From Tildeniella nuda ZEHNDER 1965/U140 (GTDB lineage: Bacteria > Cyanobacteriota > Cyanobacteriia > Leptolyngbyales > Leptolyngbyaceae): a stretch of DNA of 64,000 nt. The translations under genes were made by a program, and so were the position numbers. Under the pieces are notes generated by a model. The model saw only the letters and a list, made by a program, of their open reading frames with translations. It made no database searches and had not been told where the DNA came from. Positions 17,101 through 25,782 of this stretch are shown in pieces (the first letter of the stretch is position 1; each line of letters starts with the position of its first letter). The DNA lies in NCBI GenBank assembly GCA_019358895.1, contig JAHHIG010000001.1, positions 558,001-622,000 on the forward strand, written 5' to 3'.

Positions 17101-18714
17101 TTATTCCCACTCGATCGTGCCAGGGGGCTTAGAGGTGATATCGTACACCACGCGATTAACGCCCCGCACTTCATTCACGATACGGTTTGAGATAATTTCC
17201 AGCAAATCGTAAGAGACGCGAGACCAATCTGCGGTCATGCCATCTTCGCTGGAAACAAAGCGCAGCACAATCGGGTAAGCATAGGTGCGTTGGTCGCCCA
17301 TAACACCCACACTACGGACTGGTAGCAGGACGGCAAACGCTTGCCAAAGTTCGTTATACAGCCCAGCCCGGTTAATTTCTTGGCGCACAATCAGATCGGC
17401 ATCCCGCAAAATGTCCAGGCGGTCTTCAGTGACTTCGCCCAAGATCCGAATGGCTAAACCGGGACCCGGAAATGGTTGCCGCAGCACAATTTCTTCGGGC
17501 AAGCCGATCGAGCGACCCACTTTACGGACTTCATCTTTAAACAACTTGCGAAGCGGCTCAATGAGTTTGAACTGTAGGTCTTTCGGTAGACCGCCCACAT
17601 TATGGTGGCTTTTGATCTTAACTGCTACTCGTTCACCCGTTTGGGGATCAACGTTGGTATCAGCCGATTCGATCACATCTGGATACAGAGTGCCTTGAGC
17701 AAGATAGTCGAATGGTCCCAATCGTCGTGACTCTTCCTCAAAGACACGAATAAATTCATGCCCAATGCGCTTGCGTTTGACTTCAGGATCGGTAACGCCC
17801 TGCACCTGTGCCAGAAAACGCTCCCGCGCATTGACATAGGCAACTGGAATGTGAAATTGATCCCGGAATAATTTGACCAGACGCTCTGGCTCTAGCTTTC
17901 GCATAAAGCCCTGGTCAATAAACATACAGGTCAACTGGTCGCCGATCGCCCGATACAGCAAAAACGCCAGTGTTGACGAATCGACCCCACCCGAAAGGGC
18001 AAGCAGCACTCGCTTATCGCCAACTCTTGCACGAATTTCGCGGATTGCCTCTTCAACAAACGCATCCGTTGTCCAGGTTGGTTCACAGTGGCAGATATGG
18101 TAAACAAAGTTGCGAATGAGCGCCAGCCCGCCGATGGAATGCACAACCTCTGGATGAAATTGCACCCCGTACAGCTTGCGATCGTGATGGGCGATCGCCG
18201 CACAGGCTGTGTTTGCCGTATGTGCCAGCAGTTCAAACCCGTCTGGCAAGCGCGTTACCGAGTCACCATGACTCATCCACATCGTTGTGCCATCTTCCAC
18301 ATTGGTCAACAGATCGGTGGGGTCGTCGATCGATAACGATGCTTTACCATATTCTGCAAGCTCTGAGCGCTCCACTCCGCCCCCAAGTTGCTGCACCATC
18401 AGTTGCATCCCGTAGCACACGCCCAAGATCGGTACGCCTAAGCTCCAGATCGCTTGGTCACACTGAGGCGCACCCGTGTCATACACTGAGTTGGGACCAC
18501 CAGAAAGAATGATGCCCTTCGGATTGAGCTGTCGCAGTTGCGCTACCGTTGTCCGATAGGAAAGCACTTCAGAATAAACCTGCGTCTCCCGAATCCGACG
18601 AGCAATCAACTCGGAATACTGAGAACCAAAATCTAAAATGACGATCATCTGGCGATCGAGTCGATTTTGATCGATCGATTCAGCCTCAAGCTGTTGTTCT
18701 GTCTGTAGAGTCAC
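17101..18714 (-). CDS. guaA: GMP synthase (glutamine-hydrolysing)
   Basis: A 537-residue enzyme converting XMP to GMP with glutamine and ATP, the last step of guanine nucleotide synthesis. The N-terminal class I glutamine amidotransferase domain (about 23-205) has its triad at Cys100 (GVCYGMQ), His187 and Glu189 (QFHPEV). The ATP-pyrophosphatase domain follows with the P-loop SGGVDSS at 241-247, and the C-terminal dimerisation domain ends KPPGTIEWE. The start is GTG 18714, immediately after an in-frame stop, giving the 22-residue N-terminal extension usual in cyanobacteria. cbiD lies upstream on the same strand 130 bases away. Confidence 0.97.
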   Translation of the reverse strand: MTLQTEQQLEAESIDQNRLDRQMIVILDFGSQYSELIARRIRETQVYSEVLSYRTTVAQLRQLNPKGIILSGGPNSVYDTGAPQCDQAIWSLGVPILGVCYGMQLMVQQLGGGVERSELAEYGKASLSIDDPTDLLTNVEDGTTMWMSHGDSVTRLPDGFELLAHTANTACAAIAHHDRKLYGVQFHPEVVHSIGGLALIRNFVYHICHCEPTWTTDAFVEEAIREIRARVGDKRVLLALSGGVDSSTLAFLLYRAIGDQLTCMFIDQGFMRKLEPERLVKLFRDQFHIPVAYVNARERFLAQVQGVTDPEVKRKRIGHEFIRVFEEESRRLGPFDYLAQGTLYPDVIESADTNVDPQTGERVAVKIKSHHNVGGLPKDLQFKLIEPLRKLFKDEVRKVGRSIGLPEEIVLRQPFPGPGLAIRILGEVTEDRLDILRDADLIVRQEINRAGLYNELWQAFAVLLPVRSVGVMGDQRTYAYPIVLRFVSSEDGMTADWSRVSYDLLEIISNRIVNEVRGVNRVVYDITSKPPGTIEWE

Positions 18715-18847
18715 CGAGTTATCCTAAGATTTGCTACAAAGGTGGACTATGGGTAACTGTAATGTTCTCTCTGGCAGAGGCTTCTCAATCACAGTGAATT
18801 TTTAAGGCGTGAATCTTAAACGCGATGCGTAATTTTTCGTATTGTAA

Positions 18848-19969
18848 CTAGACTAACAAAACTTGCTCTAGTAAAACGATACCCGCCGGACTCTTCGTTA
18901 AAATTTGTCGGCTGCGATCGAACAAAACGGTGCCAACGTTCACCGTTCGCTCACTGTGCGTCTGAATGTAGGTTTGAGCACGCGTATCAATTGTTTGCGC
19001 GATCGTGCCATACACCTGCTCTACCCAGTGTTGCCCCGTCGTTGCATCTAGATGTTTCAAGTACTGTAAGCCATCTTCTGCGGTGGCACAGCTAAAAAGC
19101 GCTTGCAGGTCTTGAGTGGGTAAGCCCGCGATCGCGCAATGAGCCGTGAGCGTTTCCAGGCGACCATCCGCTACGTAATGGTGTGTGTGAAAAATACCGC
19201 TGGCGAGCTTCATCAGCTTGCCGTGATAGCCAAATAGTAAGACAGACTGAACTCCTTGCAGCCCTGCTTCTACAAGCAACGGACCTAGCCAGTTTGCCGT
19301 TTTCACCAAGCGTGCTGGCTCAACTCCCAACTGTCGCACCAGATCCAGCCCATTCTCGCCAATGCAAAACACCAGACAGTCGAACCAAGCAGCTTTTTGC
19401 CGCAAAGCCTCACGAAACGCCTCCAGTTGTCCTGGTGCGCTCAGCGGTTGCGAAATGCCCGTTGTACCTAGTAGCGACAGTCCTTCCACCACACCAAACG
19501 CCTCATTGGACGTTCGCTTAGCAAGGGCACGTCCTTCTGGCAAAATCAACGTGACTTGAATCGTTTCATCCGGCTCTAACCAACGATTCAAGTTCTCCAA
19601 CAGCAACCGTTTCGCATAGGCATAAATTGCCGCTTGCCCATCTGCCTGCCGTCCTAGACCTTCACCACCTTGCAGGGCGATCGCCTCCACCTGATTCGCA
19701 TCACCCCACTCAACCATTGCCCAAAGTGGTGTGTGACGGGTCAAATCCAGGTTATTGCCAGGGTCACTGCGGGTGACTGCCAGCGCCGCACCCGTCTTTA
19801 AACCCGCAACTTGCTCGATGGGAATGTCTACCGTTTCGGCTGGCTCCAGCAAGTCTACCGCTATGGTGGCGATCGGCTGCGGTTGACGTAACCAACGCAG
19901 GGCAGCGATCGCAGCGGCACAAGCAAAAACAGGCAGCGTATAGCCAGCACGAGGCGGAAGAACCATCAT
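18848..19969 (-). CDS. cbiD: Cobalt-precorrin-5B (C1)-methyltransferase
   Basis: A 373-residue enzyme of the anaerobic (early cobalt insertion) cobalamin pathway that methylates C1 of cobalt-precorrin-5B using SAM. Family marks are RAGYTLPVFACAAAIAALRWL at the N terminus, VTRSDPGNNLDLT at about 67-80, and GTTGISQPLS at about 170-180. The length is typical. ATG 19969 or the next codon ATG 19966 is the likely start; a TTG directly before them is also in frame. I see no cobalamin riboswitch core in the upstream 300 bases. Confidence 0.92.
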   Translation of the reverse strand: MMVLPPRAGYTLPVFACAAAIAALRWLRQPQPIATIAVDLLEPAETVDIPIEQVAGLKTGAALAVTRSDPGNNLDLTRHTPLWAMVEWGDANQVEAIALQGGEGLGRQADGQAAIYAYAKRLLLENLNRWLEPDETIQVTLILPEGRALAKRTSNEAFGVVEGLSLLGTTGISQPLSAPGQLEAFREALRQKAAWFDCLVFCIGENGLDLVRQLGVEPARLVKTANWLGPLLVEAGLQGVQSVLLFGYHGKLMKLASGIFHTHHYVADGRLETLTAHCAIAGLPTQDLQALFSCATAEDGLQYLKHLDATTGQHWVEQVYGTIAQTIDTRAQTYIQTHSERTVNVGTVLFDRSRQILTKSPAGIVLLEQVLLV

Positions 19970-20457
19970 CAAGCGGGATAACGGACAGCAGGAGAGCGTT
20001 GAGTCGCTGAGGGCGTTTCGCAGAAAAGGCTCTACGTCAGAGAGCGTTGAGAGCCAGATTTTGAGCAGCGATCAGGCGACAAGCGCTTTGGGAATAGTAG
20101 AGAAGAGAGTTGCTTATTAGCATCGGGAATCGTTAGTGCATAGTCAGTAGTTAAGCATCAGCGTTGACTGCTTGATTGTCTGTTTTTATAAGCTACGTCT
20201 ACCCATGATTTAAATCACTCTTAAGTTCAACAACGCGCACTGAAGCTGAGTGATCCGTGACAGTGCTTTGACTGATAAGAGACATACGCGTGAGTGATCA
20301 GCGGCAGCTTTGAAAGCAAGAGCTTCAATCACTATATAAGTAGCAAACGTGTATCTTTCTTTACTACTTGTACAGCTATCTCGCGTTGCCATGATCGGCA
20401 GTTTGGCAAGGCTTGAAGACCACGATCGCAGCGATCGATTCAAGGATGATACCTTCT
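19970..20457. other. 488-base divergent intergenic region, cbiD to STAS gene
   Basis: No credible gene lies here. A minus-strand frame at 20210-20443 has random composition. The right half contains a good promoter for the STAS-like gene (20310-20338). I found no riboswitch or RNA gene; the left half presumably carries the cbiD promoter. Confidence 0.5.
20310..20338 (+). promoter_or_regulatory. Sigma-70-type promoter with internal inverted repeat
   Basis: TTGAAA at 20310-20315 and TATATA at 20333-20338 are separated by exactly 17 bases. The -35 box and spacer also form an inverted repeat, TTGAAAGC-aaga-GCTTCAA, which could be an operator. The transcript would reach the STAS-like gene after a leader of about 110 bases. 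Confidence 0.5.
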
Positions 20458-20877
20458 ATGACACTCGTTTATGCTGACGCTCCAAAAACCCTTAGCGTAA
20501 TACTTGACCTCTCACCAGCGACAAAACCCCACACCATTGTCCTCCAGCCGAGCGCAGCGCTCAACCGAGCCAACAGTCTTGAATTTCAGTTGGCGTTAGA
20601 AAAGGCACTGGAGCAAGTCACTGAAGCGGTTATCGTCGATTTGATTTGGGTCAACTCAACTGATACCTACGGTATTGCTGCCTTGATCGCAGGTATACAG
20701 CGTGCCGCAGCACTGGGTAAGTTCCTGTCTTTTCAGTCGATGGCGGCGAACAGTCAGCTTGCTTTGGAACTGGCATGGGCACATCAACAGGAAAGTATTT
20801 CTGGTGCTTGGACTCACACCTTTAGCAGTGAGCTGGAATCATTTTTAGACGGCTCCACACCTGGAGAGACTGCCTGA
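20458..20877 (+). CDS. STAS-domain-like protein
   Basis: A protein of about 139 residues with the pattern of a STAS (anti-sigma factor antagonist) domain: early strands (IVLQPSAALNRANSLEFQLALEKAL), a central strand AVIVDLIWVNSTDTYGIAALIAGIQRA where the phospho-acceptor Ser/Thr of the family would lie (NSTDTYG), and LGKFLSFQSMAANSQLALEL. It probably takes part in a partner-switch regulatory system, but no kinase or phosphatase gene is adjacent. The best start is ATG 20458; ATG 20446 and a TTG at 20413 are in frame. AAGGA at 20442-20446 could serve as the ribosome site. Confidence 0.65.
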   Translation: MTLVYADAPKTLSVILDLSPATKPHTIVLQPSAALNRANSLEFQLALEKALEQVTEAVIVDLIWVNSTDTYGIAALIAGIQRAAALGKFLSFQSMAANSQLALELAWAHQQESISGAWTHTFSSELESFLDGSTPGETA

Positions 20878-20891
20878 CAGTCCCCTGCTGT

Positions 20892-21455
20892 CTACTCCAA
20901 CAGCCAGCCAAAGACTGTACCGACCGTTAACTGTAATTCGGCTGCAAACTCTGGAACAGGTAAAGTGTCGCCTGGTTCGTCAAACAGTGCCACATGATTA
21001 GGAGGCGTGTAGACCAAGATCGACTGTTCCTTTGGGTCAATAAGCCAGCCTACCTGCGTACCATGCTTGAGACAGTGCAAAATATTACGCGTGACTTTCG
21101 TTTGCCGTTGGTCGGGGGAGAGAATCTCGATCGTCCAATCGGGAGCAAGCAGGAAAACATTTGCCACCGCACCATCGGCATCGCGCGGAATACGTTGCCA
21201 AACAAAGACGGTGACATCGGGTACGATCGATCGCCTACCAAACGTGCAGCGTAATTCTAGAAGTGCCCTGGCAATTTTTTGAGGCTTCGTTATGGCATTG
21301 ATCGTCGTGACTAACTCCCCTTGAATTGTGCTGTGTTCTCCACCCGGCATTGGCTTCTGAATGATTTGCCCATCGATATATTCGCTGGCGGGCTTGGTTT
21401 CTGGCAGTTGCAGAAATGCCTCTAGCGTCAGGGTCTTCGCGGATATCTGTACCAT
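20892..21455 (-). CDS. Uma2 family endonuclease-like protein (DUF820), second copy
   Basis: A 187-residue Uma2/DUF820 protein of the same length as the one at 5557-6120. Shared words are LTLEAFLQLPETKPASEYIDG, QKPMP, IVPDVTVFVW (catalytic Asp) and PDWTIEILSPDQRQTKVT. The pair are close paralogues within one 16-kb stretch on opposite strands. The role is unknown beyond a nuclease-like fold. The start is ATG 21455; the 3' end faces the STAS-like gene with only 14 bases between the stops. Confidence 0.85.
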   Translation of the reverse strand: MVQISAKTLTLEAFLQLPETKPASEYIDGQIIQKPMPGGEHSTIQGELVTTINAITKPQKIARALLELRCTFGRRSIVPDVTVFVWQRIPRDADGAVANVFLLAPDWTIEILSPDQRQTKVTRNILHCLKHGTQVGWLIDPKEQSILVYTPPNHVALFDEPGDTLPVPEFAAELQLTVGTVFGWLLE

Positions 21456-21749
21456 TGTGGCGGCTCCAACCTTTTAGAGTGCTTCATTGCTATGCTAGTC
21501 TTCTGTGCTTCACGCCATCACATCCCTTAAAAAATCCGTTGGGATCTACGCGATCGCGCCTGAGAGTTTCTACACTGGAGGCGGGGCGATTGATTCTCAG
21601 CCCCTACTGGAGTGCTTGCTGGAGTGCTTGATCGCAGAAGCGATTCAGCATGTGATTGCCTAAAATAGTCATATCCGACTGATCGATCGGCAGGTGAACG
21701 TCTCAACCTGCACTGCTAACCTCGTATACCGCTGTAAGGAAAGAACGTT

Positions 21750-22550
21750 ATGGGATTATTTGACCGTGTTAGCCGGGTAGTGAGAGCCAATCTGAACGAT
21801 GTGGTCAGCAAGGCAGAAGACCCCGAAAAGATTCTTGAGCAGACTGTGATTGACATGCAGGAAGACCTGGTGCAGTTGCGGCAAGCTGTTGCCAGCGCGA
21901 TCGCCACTCAAAAGCGTTCCCAGCAGCAGTATAACCAGGCTCAAACCGAGGCAAACAACTGGCAGCAGCGGGCACAGCTTGCCCTCCAGAAAGGTGATGA
22001 AAACCTGGCACGAGAGGCATTGGTTCGCAAGAAAACCAATAGCGAAACAGCAGCGACGCTGAAAACCCAGCTTGATCAGCAAGGCACAATGGTTGACACG
22101 CTCAAGCGCAACCTGATTGCTCTGGAAGGCAAAATCTCGGAAGCAAAGACTAAGAAAGACATGCTTAAAGCACGGGCAAGTGCTGCGAAAGCCAATGAAC
22201 AACTGCAAAACACGGTTGGTCGTTTGGGTACTGGCAGTGCGATGGGGGCCTTCGAGCGCATGGAGGACAAAGTGCTTCAGATGGAAGCACGATCGCAAGC
22301 CTCCGCAGAATTGGCAGGTGCCGATCTGGAAAGTCAATTTGCCCTGCTGGAGTCAGGCAGCGGCGTTGATGATGAACTGGCAGCAATGAAGGCACAGTTG
22401 CTAGGACCAGCAACCCCTCAAAATCAGGCTCAGCTTCCTGGTGCAGCGACAACAGAGCCAACATCTGCTAAAGCCCCATCTACAGCGGCAGCCGATCCTG
22501 CCGTTGATGCCGAACTTGAAGACCTGAAGACAAAGCTGGATCAACTGTAA
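21750..22550 (+). CDS. vipp1: Vipp1/IM30 (PspA family) membrane-remodelling protein
   Basis: A 266-residue ESCRT-III-like protein required for thylakoid membrane formation and repair. The N-terminal amphipathic helix (GLFDRVSRVVRANLND) is followed by a long coiled coil covering about 25-215. What marks Vipp1 rather than PspA is a C-terminal Pro/Ala/Thr-rich linker (about 220-248) ending in a separate helix, VDAELEDLKTKLDQL. Length matches known cyanobacterial Vipp1. The start ATG 21750 has AAGGAAAG upstream. An inverted repeat (22579-22611) lies downstream and may stop transcription. Confidence 0.93.
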   Translation: MGLFDRVSRVVRANLNDVVSKAEDPEKILEQTVIDMQEDLVQLRQAVASAIATQKRSQQQYNQAQTEANNWQQRAQLALQKGDENLAREALVRKKTNSETAATLKTQLDQQGTMVDTLKRNLIALEGKISEAKTKKDMLKARASAAKANEQLQNTVGRLGTGSAMGAFERMEDKVLQMEARSQASAELAGADLESQFALLESGSGVDDELAAMKAQLLGPATPQNQAQLPGAATTEPTSAKAPSTAAADPAVDAELEDLKTKLDQL

Positions 22551-22578
22551 GGGAAAGGTTAAGAAAAGTCTCAAAGAT

Positions 22579-22611
22579 GAAGGCTAAAGGCTAAGAAGCT
22601 CTTTTAGCCTT
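22579..22611 (+). terminator. Hairpin downstream of vipp1
   Basis: AAGGCTAA near 22579 pairs with TTAGCCTT near 22604 across a loop that includes a second AGGCTAAG word. A weak T-rich stretch sits in the loop side rather than after the stem, so it may be a dispersed repeat rather than a true intrinsic terminator. Confidence 0.4.
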
Positions 22612-22715
22612 CCTTAAGATTTCAGACTTTCCTACTGCCTCTCTTTGCCTTGGCACCGCAGACTACGTCAGAATGTTGAGGCTTTGTTTACTGTGACATG
22701 GTTGTAAAAACGGGT

Positions 22716-23042
22716 ATGAGTAGCGTCATTACAATTTCAGAGACTGATTTTGAAGCAGAGGTACTGCAATCAACTCAACCCGTGTTGGTGTATTTTTGGG
22801 CAACTTGGTGTGGTCCCTGTCGATTGATGACATCGGTTGTGAATGGATTGGCAACCAGTTACGGCGATCGCTTGAAAATCATCAAGATGGAAGTCGATCC
22901 GAACCCCACCGTTGTGGCGACCTATAAAGTCGAGGGTGTGCCAGCCTTCCGATTGTTTAAGTCTGGAGAAGTACTGGAAGCAGCCGAAGGAGCCATTAGC
23001 AAGCAAAAGTTGGAGGGCTTTCTGAGTCCTCATTTAGCGTAG
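22716..23042 (+). CDS. Thioredoxin-family protein
   Basis: A 108-residue protein with the thioredoxin fold and an intact active site WCGPC at residues 31-35, preceded by PVLVYFWAT. The cis-proline lies in VEGVPAFRLFKSG. It should reduce disulfides in target proteins in the cytosol. It differs from the main TrxA in lacking the usual DKP-type surface and in VDPNPTVVATYKV, so it is probably one of the minor cyanobacterial thioredoxins. ATG 22716 (MSSVITIS) fits the usual N terminus; ATG 22698 would add six residues. Confidence 0.88.
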   Translation: MSSVITISETDFEAEVLQSTQPVLVYFWATWCGPCRLMTSVVNGLATSYGDRLKIIKMEVDPNPTVVATYKVEGVPAFRLFKSGEVLEAAEGAISKQKLEGFLSPHLA

Positions 23043-23199
23043 AAGCATCGTTACCAAACGGACAAGTCGTTTCTACAGACAGGCAGAGCTGATTAGGCTA
23101 ACTCCAACAGTTTGTGGTCAGTCCAAAGCGGTAAACTGAGGCTTACAGTTTTGTCATTTTCACGCTCAGCCTACTGCTGATGGCTGATGTCTTACCGCC

Positions 23200-24372
23200 A
23201 TGCAATTCGCCAACCGCCTAAAACCGCTCCAGTCCAACGTTTTTGCTGACATGGATCAGGCAAAAGCTAGAGCCAGAGCAGCGGGAAAAACACTCATTGA
23301 CCTCTCGTTGGGATCATCCGACTTGCCTGCGCAACCGCATGTGCTGGAGGCGATCGCACAATCTCTCCCTGATCCCACGACGCACGGCTATTTGCTGTTC
23401 CACGGTACTCAGGCATTTCGGCAAGCCGCTGCAACCTGGTACACCCAAAAGTTTGGGATCGCCGTTGATCCAGAAACGGAGGTTCTCCCGCTCATTGGCT
23501 CTCAGGAAGGCACGGCTCATTTACCATTGGCAATCTTAAATCCAGGCGACTTTGCGTTGCTGCAAGATCCTGGCTATCCATCTCATGCGGGAGGCGTTTA
23601 CCTGGCAAGTGGGCAAATTTACCTGATGCCATTGCAGGCTGAGCATGACTTTCTGCCTGTGTTTGAGGATATTCCAACCCACGTATTGGCACAGTCGCGC
23701 CTGATGGTGTTGAGCTATCCTCACAATCCCACTACCGCGATCGCACCCCTGTCATTCTTTCACGCAGCCGTCGCTTTCTGCCAGCAGCATAACCTGGTGC
23801 TGGTGCATGATTTTCCATACCCGGATTTTGTGTTTGATGGCATTCAGCCACCGTCTGTCTTGCAAGCCGATCCAGACAAAACGGTGTCGATCGAGTTTTT
23901 TACGATGTCCAAGTCCTACAACATGGGCGGGTTTCGTGTGGGGTACGCGATCGGTAATGCGGATCTGATTCGTGCTTTGCGCCAGGTTAAAGCAGCGGTT
24001 GACTTCAATCAGTATCGAGGCATTTTGAACGGTGCGATCGCGGCTCTCACAGGAGACCAGGCAAGCGTTAGTGCAGGCGTAGATATTTTTCGTCAACGTC
24101 GTGATGCGTTTGTTGCAGCGCTGCATGACATTGGTTGGCAGGTGCCTTTACCCTCTGCCACGATGTACGTCTGGGCAAAACTGCCAGAATCCTGGGCAAA
24201 CCGCTCCATCCAGTTTTGTACGCAGCTAGCAGAAGCGACGGGTGTAGCAGTTTCACCCGGTGCGGGCTTTGGCAAATCCGGTGAGGGCTATGTCCGCTTT
24301 GCCCTCGTTCATGAACCTGCAATCTTGCAAACGGCTGTGGCGAGAATGGCAACGTTTCTGCATTCTTACTGA
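23200..24372 (+). CDS. Class I/II aminotransferase, LL-diaminopimelate aminotransferase-like
   Basis: A 390-residue PLP-dependent aminotransferase of fold type I. The PLP lysine is in TMSKSYNMGGFRVGYAIG at about residue 238; the phosphate-binding region and the Asp/Tyr contacts (VLVHDFPYPDFVF) are present, and the substrate arginine is near GEGYVRFALVHE at the C terminus. It most resembles the LL-diaminopimelate aminotransferase group used for lysine synthesis, but a second divergent copy is common in cyanobacteria and this could be that paralogue with another amino-acid substrate. The start is ATG 23200. Confidence 0.85.
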   Translation: MQFANRLKPLQSNVFADMDQAKARARAAGKTLIDLSLGSSDLPAQPHVLEAIAQSLPDPTTHGYLLFHGTQAFRQAAATWYTQKFGIAVDPETEVLPLIGSQEGTAHLPLAILNPGDFALLQDPGYPSHAGGVYLASGQIYLMPLQAEHDFLPVFEDIPTHVLAQSRLMVLSYPHNPTTAIAPLSFFHAAVAFCQQHNLVLVHDFPYPDFVFDGIQPPSVLQADPDKTVSIEFFTMSKSYNMGGFRVGYAIGNADLIRALRQVKAAVDFNQYRGILNGAIAALTGDQASVSAGVDIFRQRRDAFVAALHDIGWQVPLPSATMYVWAKLPESWANRSIQFCTQLAEATGVAVSPGAGFGKSGEGYVRFALVHEPAILQTAVARMATFLHSY

Positions 24373-24524
24373 GTGGTTCAGCCTGCACACGTAGAGGCTT
24401 GGCGAAATTACTGGTTCATGACATCGCTGGTTCATGACATCGCTCATACCCAGTCTTCATCTAATCTTGATTGAATCATACCGTGACTTTACTGAGTCAA
24501 GGGATTCAGGGTTTACACTGGAGA

Positions 24525-24668
24525 TAAGAAAACAATTCGGGCAGCCCGTGAGCCTACCGAGAAATGAGAAGCAGGCAATCTGACCTGATGGTAGAGATGG
24601 TTTTGTAGAAGCGTTTTCTCAACCTATCATGAGAGGCAAAGGGGAGCAGTTCTGCTCTCCTTTTTTTT
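24525..24668 (+). ncRNA. Candidate structured small RNA with intrinsic terminator
   Basis: About 140 bases that do not code but fold well by eye. GATAAGAAAAC near 24523 can pair with GTTTTCT and TATC near 24613-24628 as a closing helix. Inside, CGGG-CAG-CCCG makes a small hairpin, and CTACC near 24554 pairs with GGTAG near 24589, enclosing CAGG/CCTG. It ends with a GC-rich hairpin followed by eight T. A possible -10 box TACACT is at 24514-24519. The family is not recognised; 6S-like or another cyanobacterial regulatory RNA are options. Confidence 0.45.
24641..24668 (+). terminator. Intrinsic terminator
   Basis: GGGGAGCAG-TT-CTGCTCTCC followed directly by TTTTTTTT. This is the strongest rho-independent terminator in the window, and it does not follow a protein gene closely (270 bases after the aminotransferase stop), which supports a separate transcript ending here. 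Confidence 0.85.
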
Positions 24669-24717
24669 GAGCTTTCAGCGATCGCGTAATGCCCAATTTG
24701 CTTTCATTTTCAGTCTA

Positions 24718-24890
24718 AGAGGACGTTTTAAAAGTCCAGATGCTTGTAGCATTGGCGACTGAAGTCGCGGCTACAGAGGCAAAACCTGCCGTTGCAGGTG
24801 ATAAAACCCTTACTCTGCGGTAGTCCGCGCAGGCGGACTTTGTTTACGTAGTCGCGGTTTTAACCGCCAGACACTTTTCAAACAACCTCT
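24718..24890. mobile_element. 173-bp MITE-like repeat, copy 1
   Basis: Ends read AGAGGACGTTTTAAAAGT and, inverted, AGAGGTTGTTTGAAAAGT, matching at 15 of 18 positions as terminal inverted repeats. Internal words include GTCGCGGTTTTAACCGCCAG, the palindromic GTCCGCGCAGGCGGAC and AACCTGC. A second copy of exactly the same length lies inverted at 50557-50729. There is no coding capacity, so it would need a transposase in trans. Confidence 0.75.
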
Positions 24891-24965
24891 AAAGTCAGCC
24901 ACTATTAGCTATCCGCTAGAGCTGACCGTTTCATTAATTGTTGATCAATGAACCAAGGCTTCTTG

Positions 24966-25565
24966 TTAAACAAAGACATAGTTGAAACTGATGCTAACTC
25001 GATCGTCATCGCTTAGATTTGGCTCAACTCCATGCTTTAGCCAACTTGGAAAGATCAGGAGCATCCCTTCTGTTGCGGCATGGGCGATCGCATCGGCAGT
25101 ATAAGCTGTAAAATTCGACACCAGCGGTTTATAAAACGTCTTTGCGCTGCGAGGATCGTAGAACATTAATTGACCGGAATCCTTTGGTGCTTTTACATAA
25201 TAAACACCGCTCAAAAGGCAGTTGGCGTGATCGTGAATCTTATTGCTGGCATATTTGGGATTCACATTTGCCCAACAATTAGCTGCTTTGATTTGAATGT
25301 CGCCGTAGCCTATCGTTTGAGTAACCTCTAAAATAGCTGCATCAATTAACACCTTCAGCGGCTGAATTGCATCGAATTCAAAGAGATTACTCTTACTGTG
25401 CCAACCCAATACATTCGATGCTGAAGCACCTTGATCCTGTTGTTTGAGCCTATAGATTGTCTCTAAAAGTTGCTGATTGATGGCTGCATAATCTGTGATG
25501 CCAAACGTAAATAATGCAGTCGGAAACAGGTGATGAAGATTTGCTGTCCATCGGTCTTCGTTCAT
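24966..25565 (-). CDS. 2OG-Fe(II) oxygenase-like protein (TIGR02466 family)
   Basis: A 199-residue protein resembling the putative 2-oxoglutarate/iron oxygenases of the TIGR02466 group. The jelly-roll core shows a candidate iron-binding pair in IHDHANCLLSGVYYVK (His..Asp/His) at about 110-125 and a distal His in SWLKHGVEPNLS at about 176, followed by Arg in DDRVSISFNYVF, the usual 2OG contact. The substrate is unknown; relatives occur in phages and cyanobacteria. The start is ATG 25565. It is not in an operon; a MITE-like repeat lies just upstream. Confidence 0.75.
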   Translation of the reverse strand: MNEDRWTANLHHLFPTALFTFGITDYAAINQQLLETIYRLKQQDQGASASNVLGWHSKSNLFEFDAIQPLKVLIDAAILEVTQTIGYGDIQIKAANCWANVNPKYASNKIHDHANCLLSGVYYVKAPKDSGQLMFYDPRSAKTFYKPLVSNFTAYTADAIAHAATEGMLLIFPSWLKHGVEPNLSDDDRVSISFNYVFV

Positions 25566-25591
25566 GAATGCACCTGTGTTCGTCTGTTGCC

Positions 25592-25698
25592 TTATACCAT
25601 TTCACTAAACTGTGGCTACACAGGCAAGCTTCGGCTGGCGGTCAGCGGTCAGCAGCAAGAACAAATCTGTAGGGCGATTTTGTAGAATTAGTATTACC
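25592..25698 (+). repeat. MITE-like element, copy B (unexpanded)
   Basis: The 107-base counterpart of 6206-6410. It begins TTATACCATTTC and ends GAATTAGTATTACC, with only two GTCAGCG/GTCAGCA units in its centre where the other copy has about sixteen. It separates the divergently read 2OG gene promoter from the dxs 3' side. Confidence 0.7.
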
Positions 25699-25782
25699 TG
25701 GGCAACCGAAAAATTGGGCTAGGTAATACCTCTCTGGAGGAACGGTACAGGCAGTGTCCCTCCAGAGAGGATTTGAATTTAG

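Larger units (their letters stand above)
24373..24965. other. 593-base gene-free region with candidate RNA and MITE-like repeat
   Basis: No protein gene is visible. The region contains a direct repeat (GGTTCATGACATCGCT twice near 24413-24445), a candidate structured RNA with terminator (24525-24668) and a 173-base repeat element (24718-24890). Confidence 0.6.

Noticed and set aside
19970-20300. Cobalamin riboswitch upstream of cbiD
   Set aside because: No B12-box-like core or matching stem arrangement is seen on the minus strand upstream of the gene.
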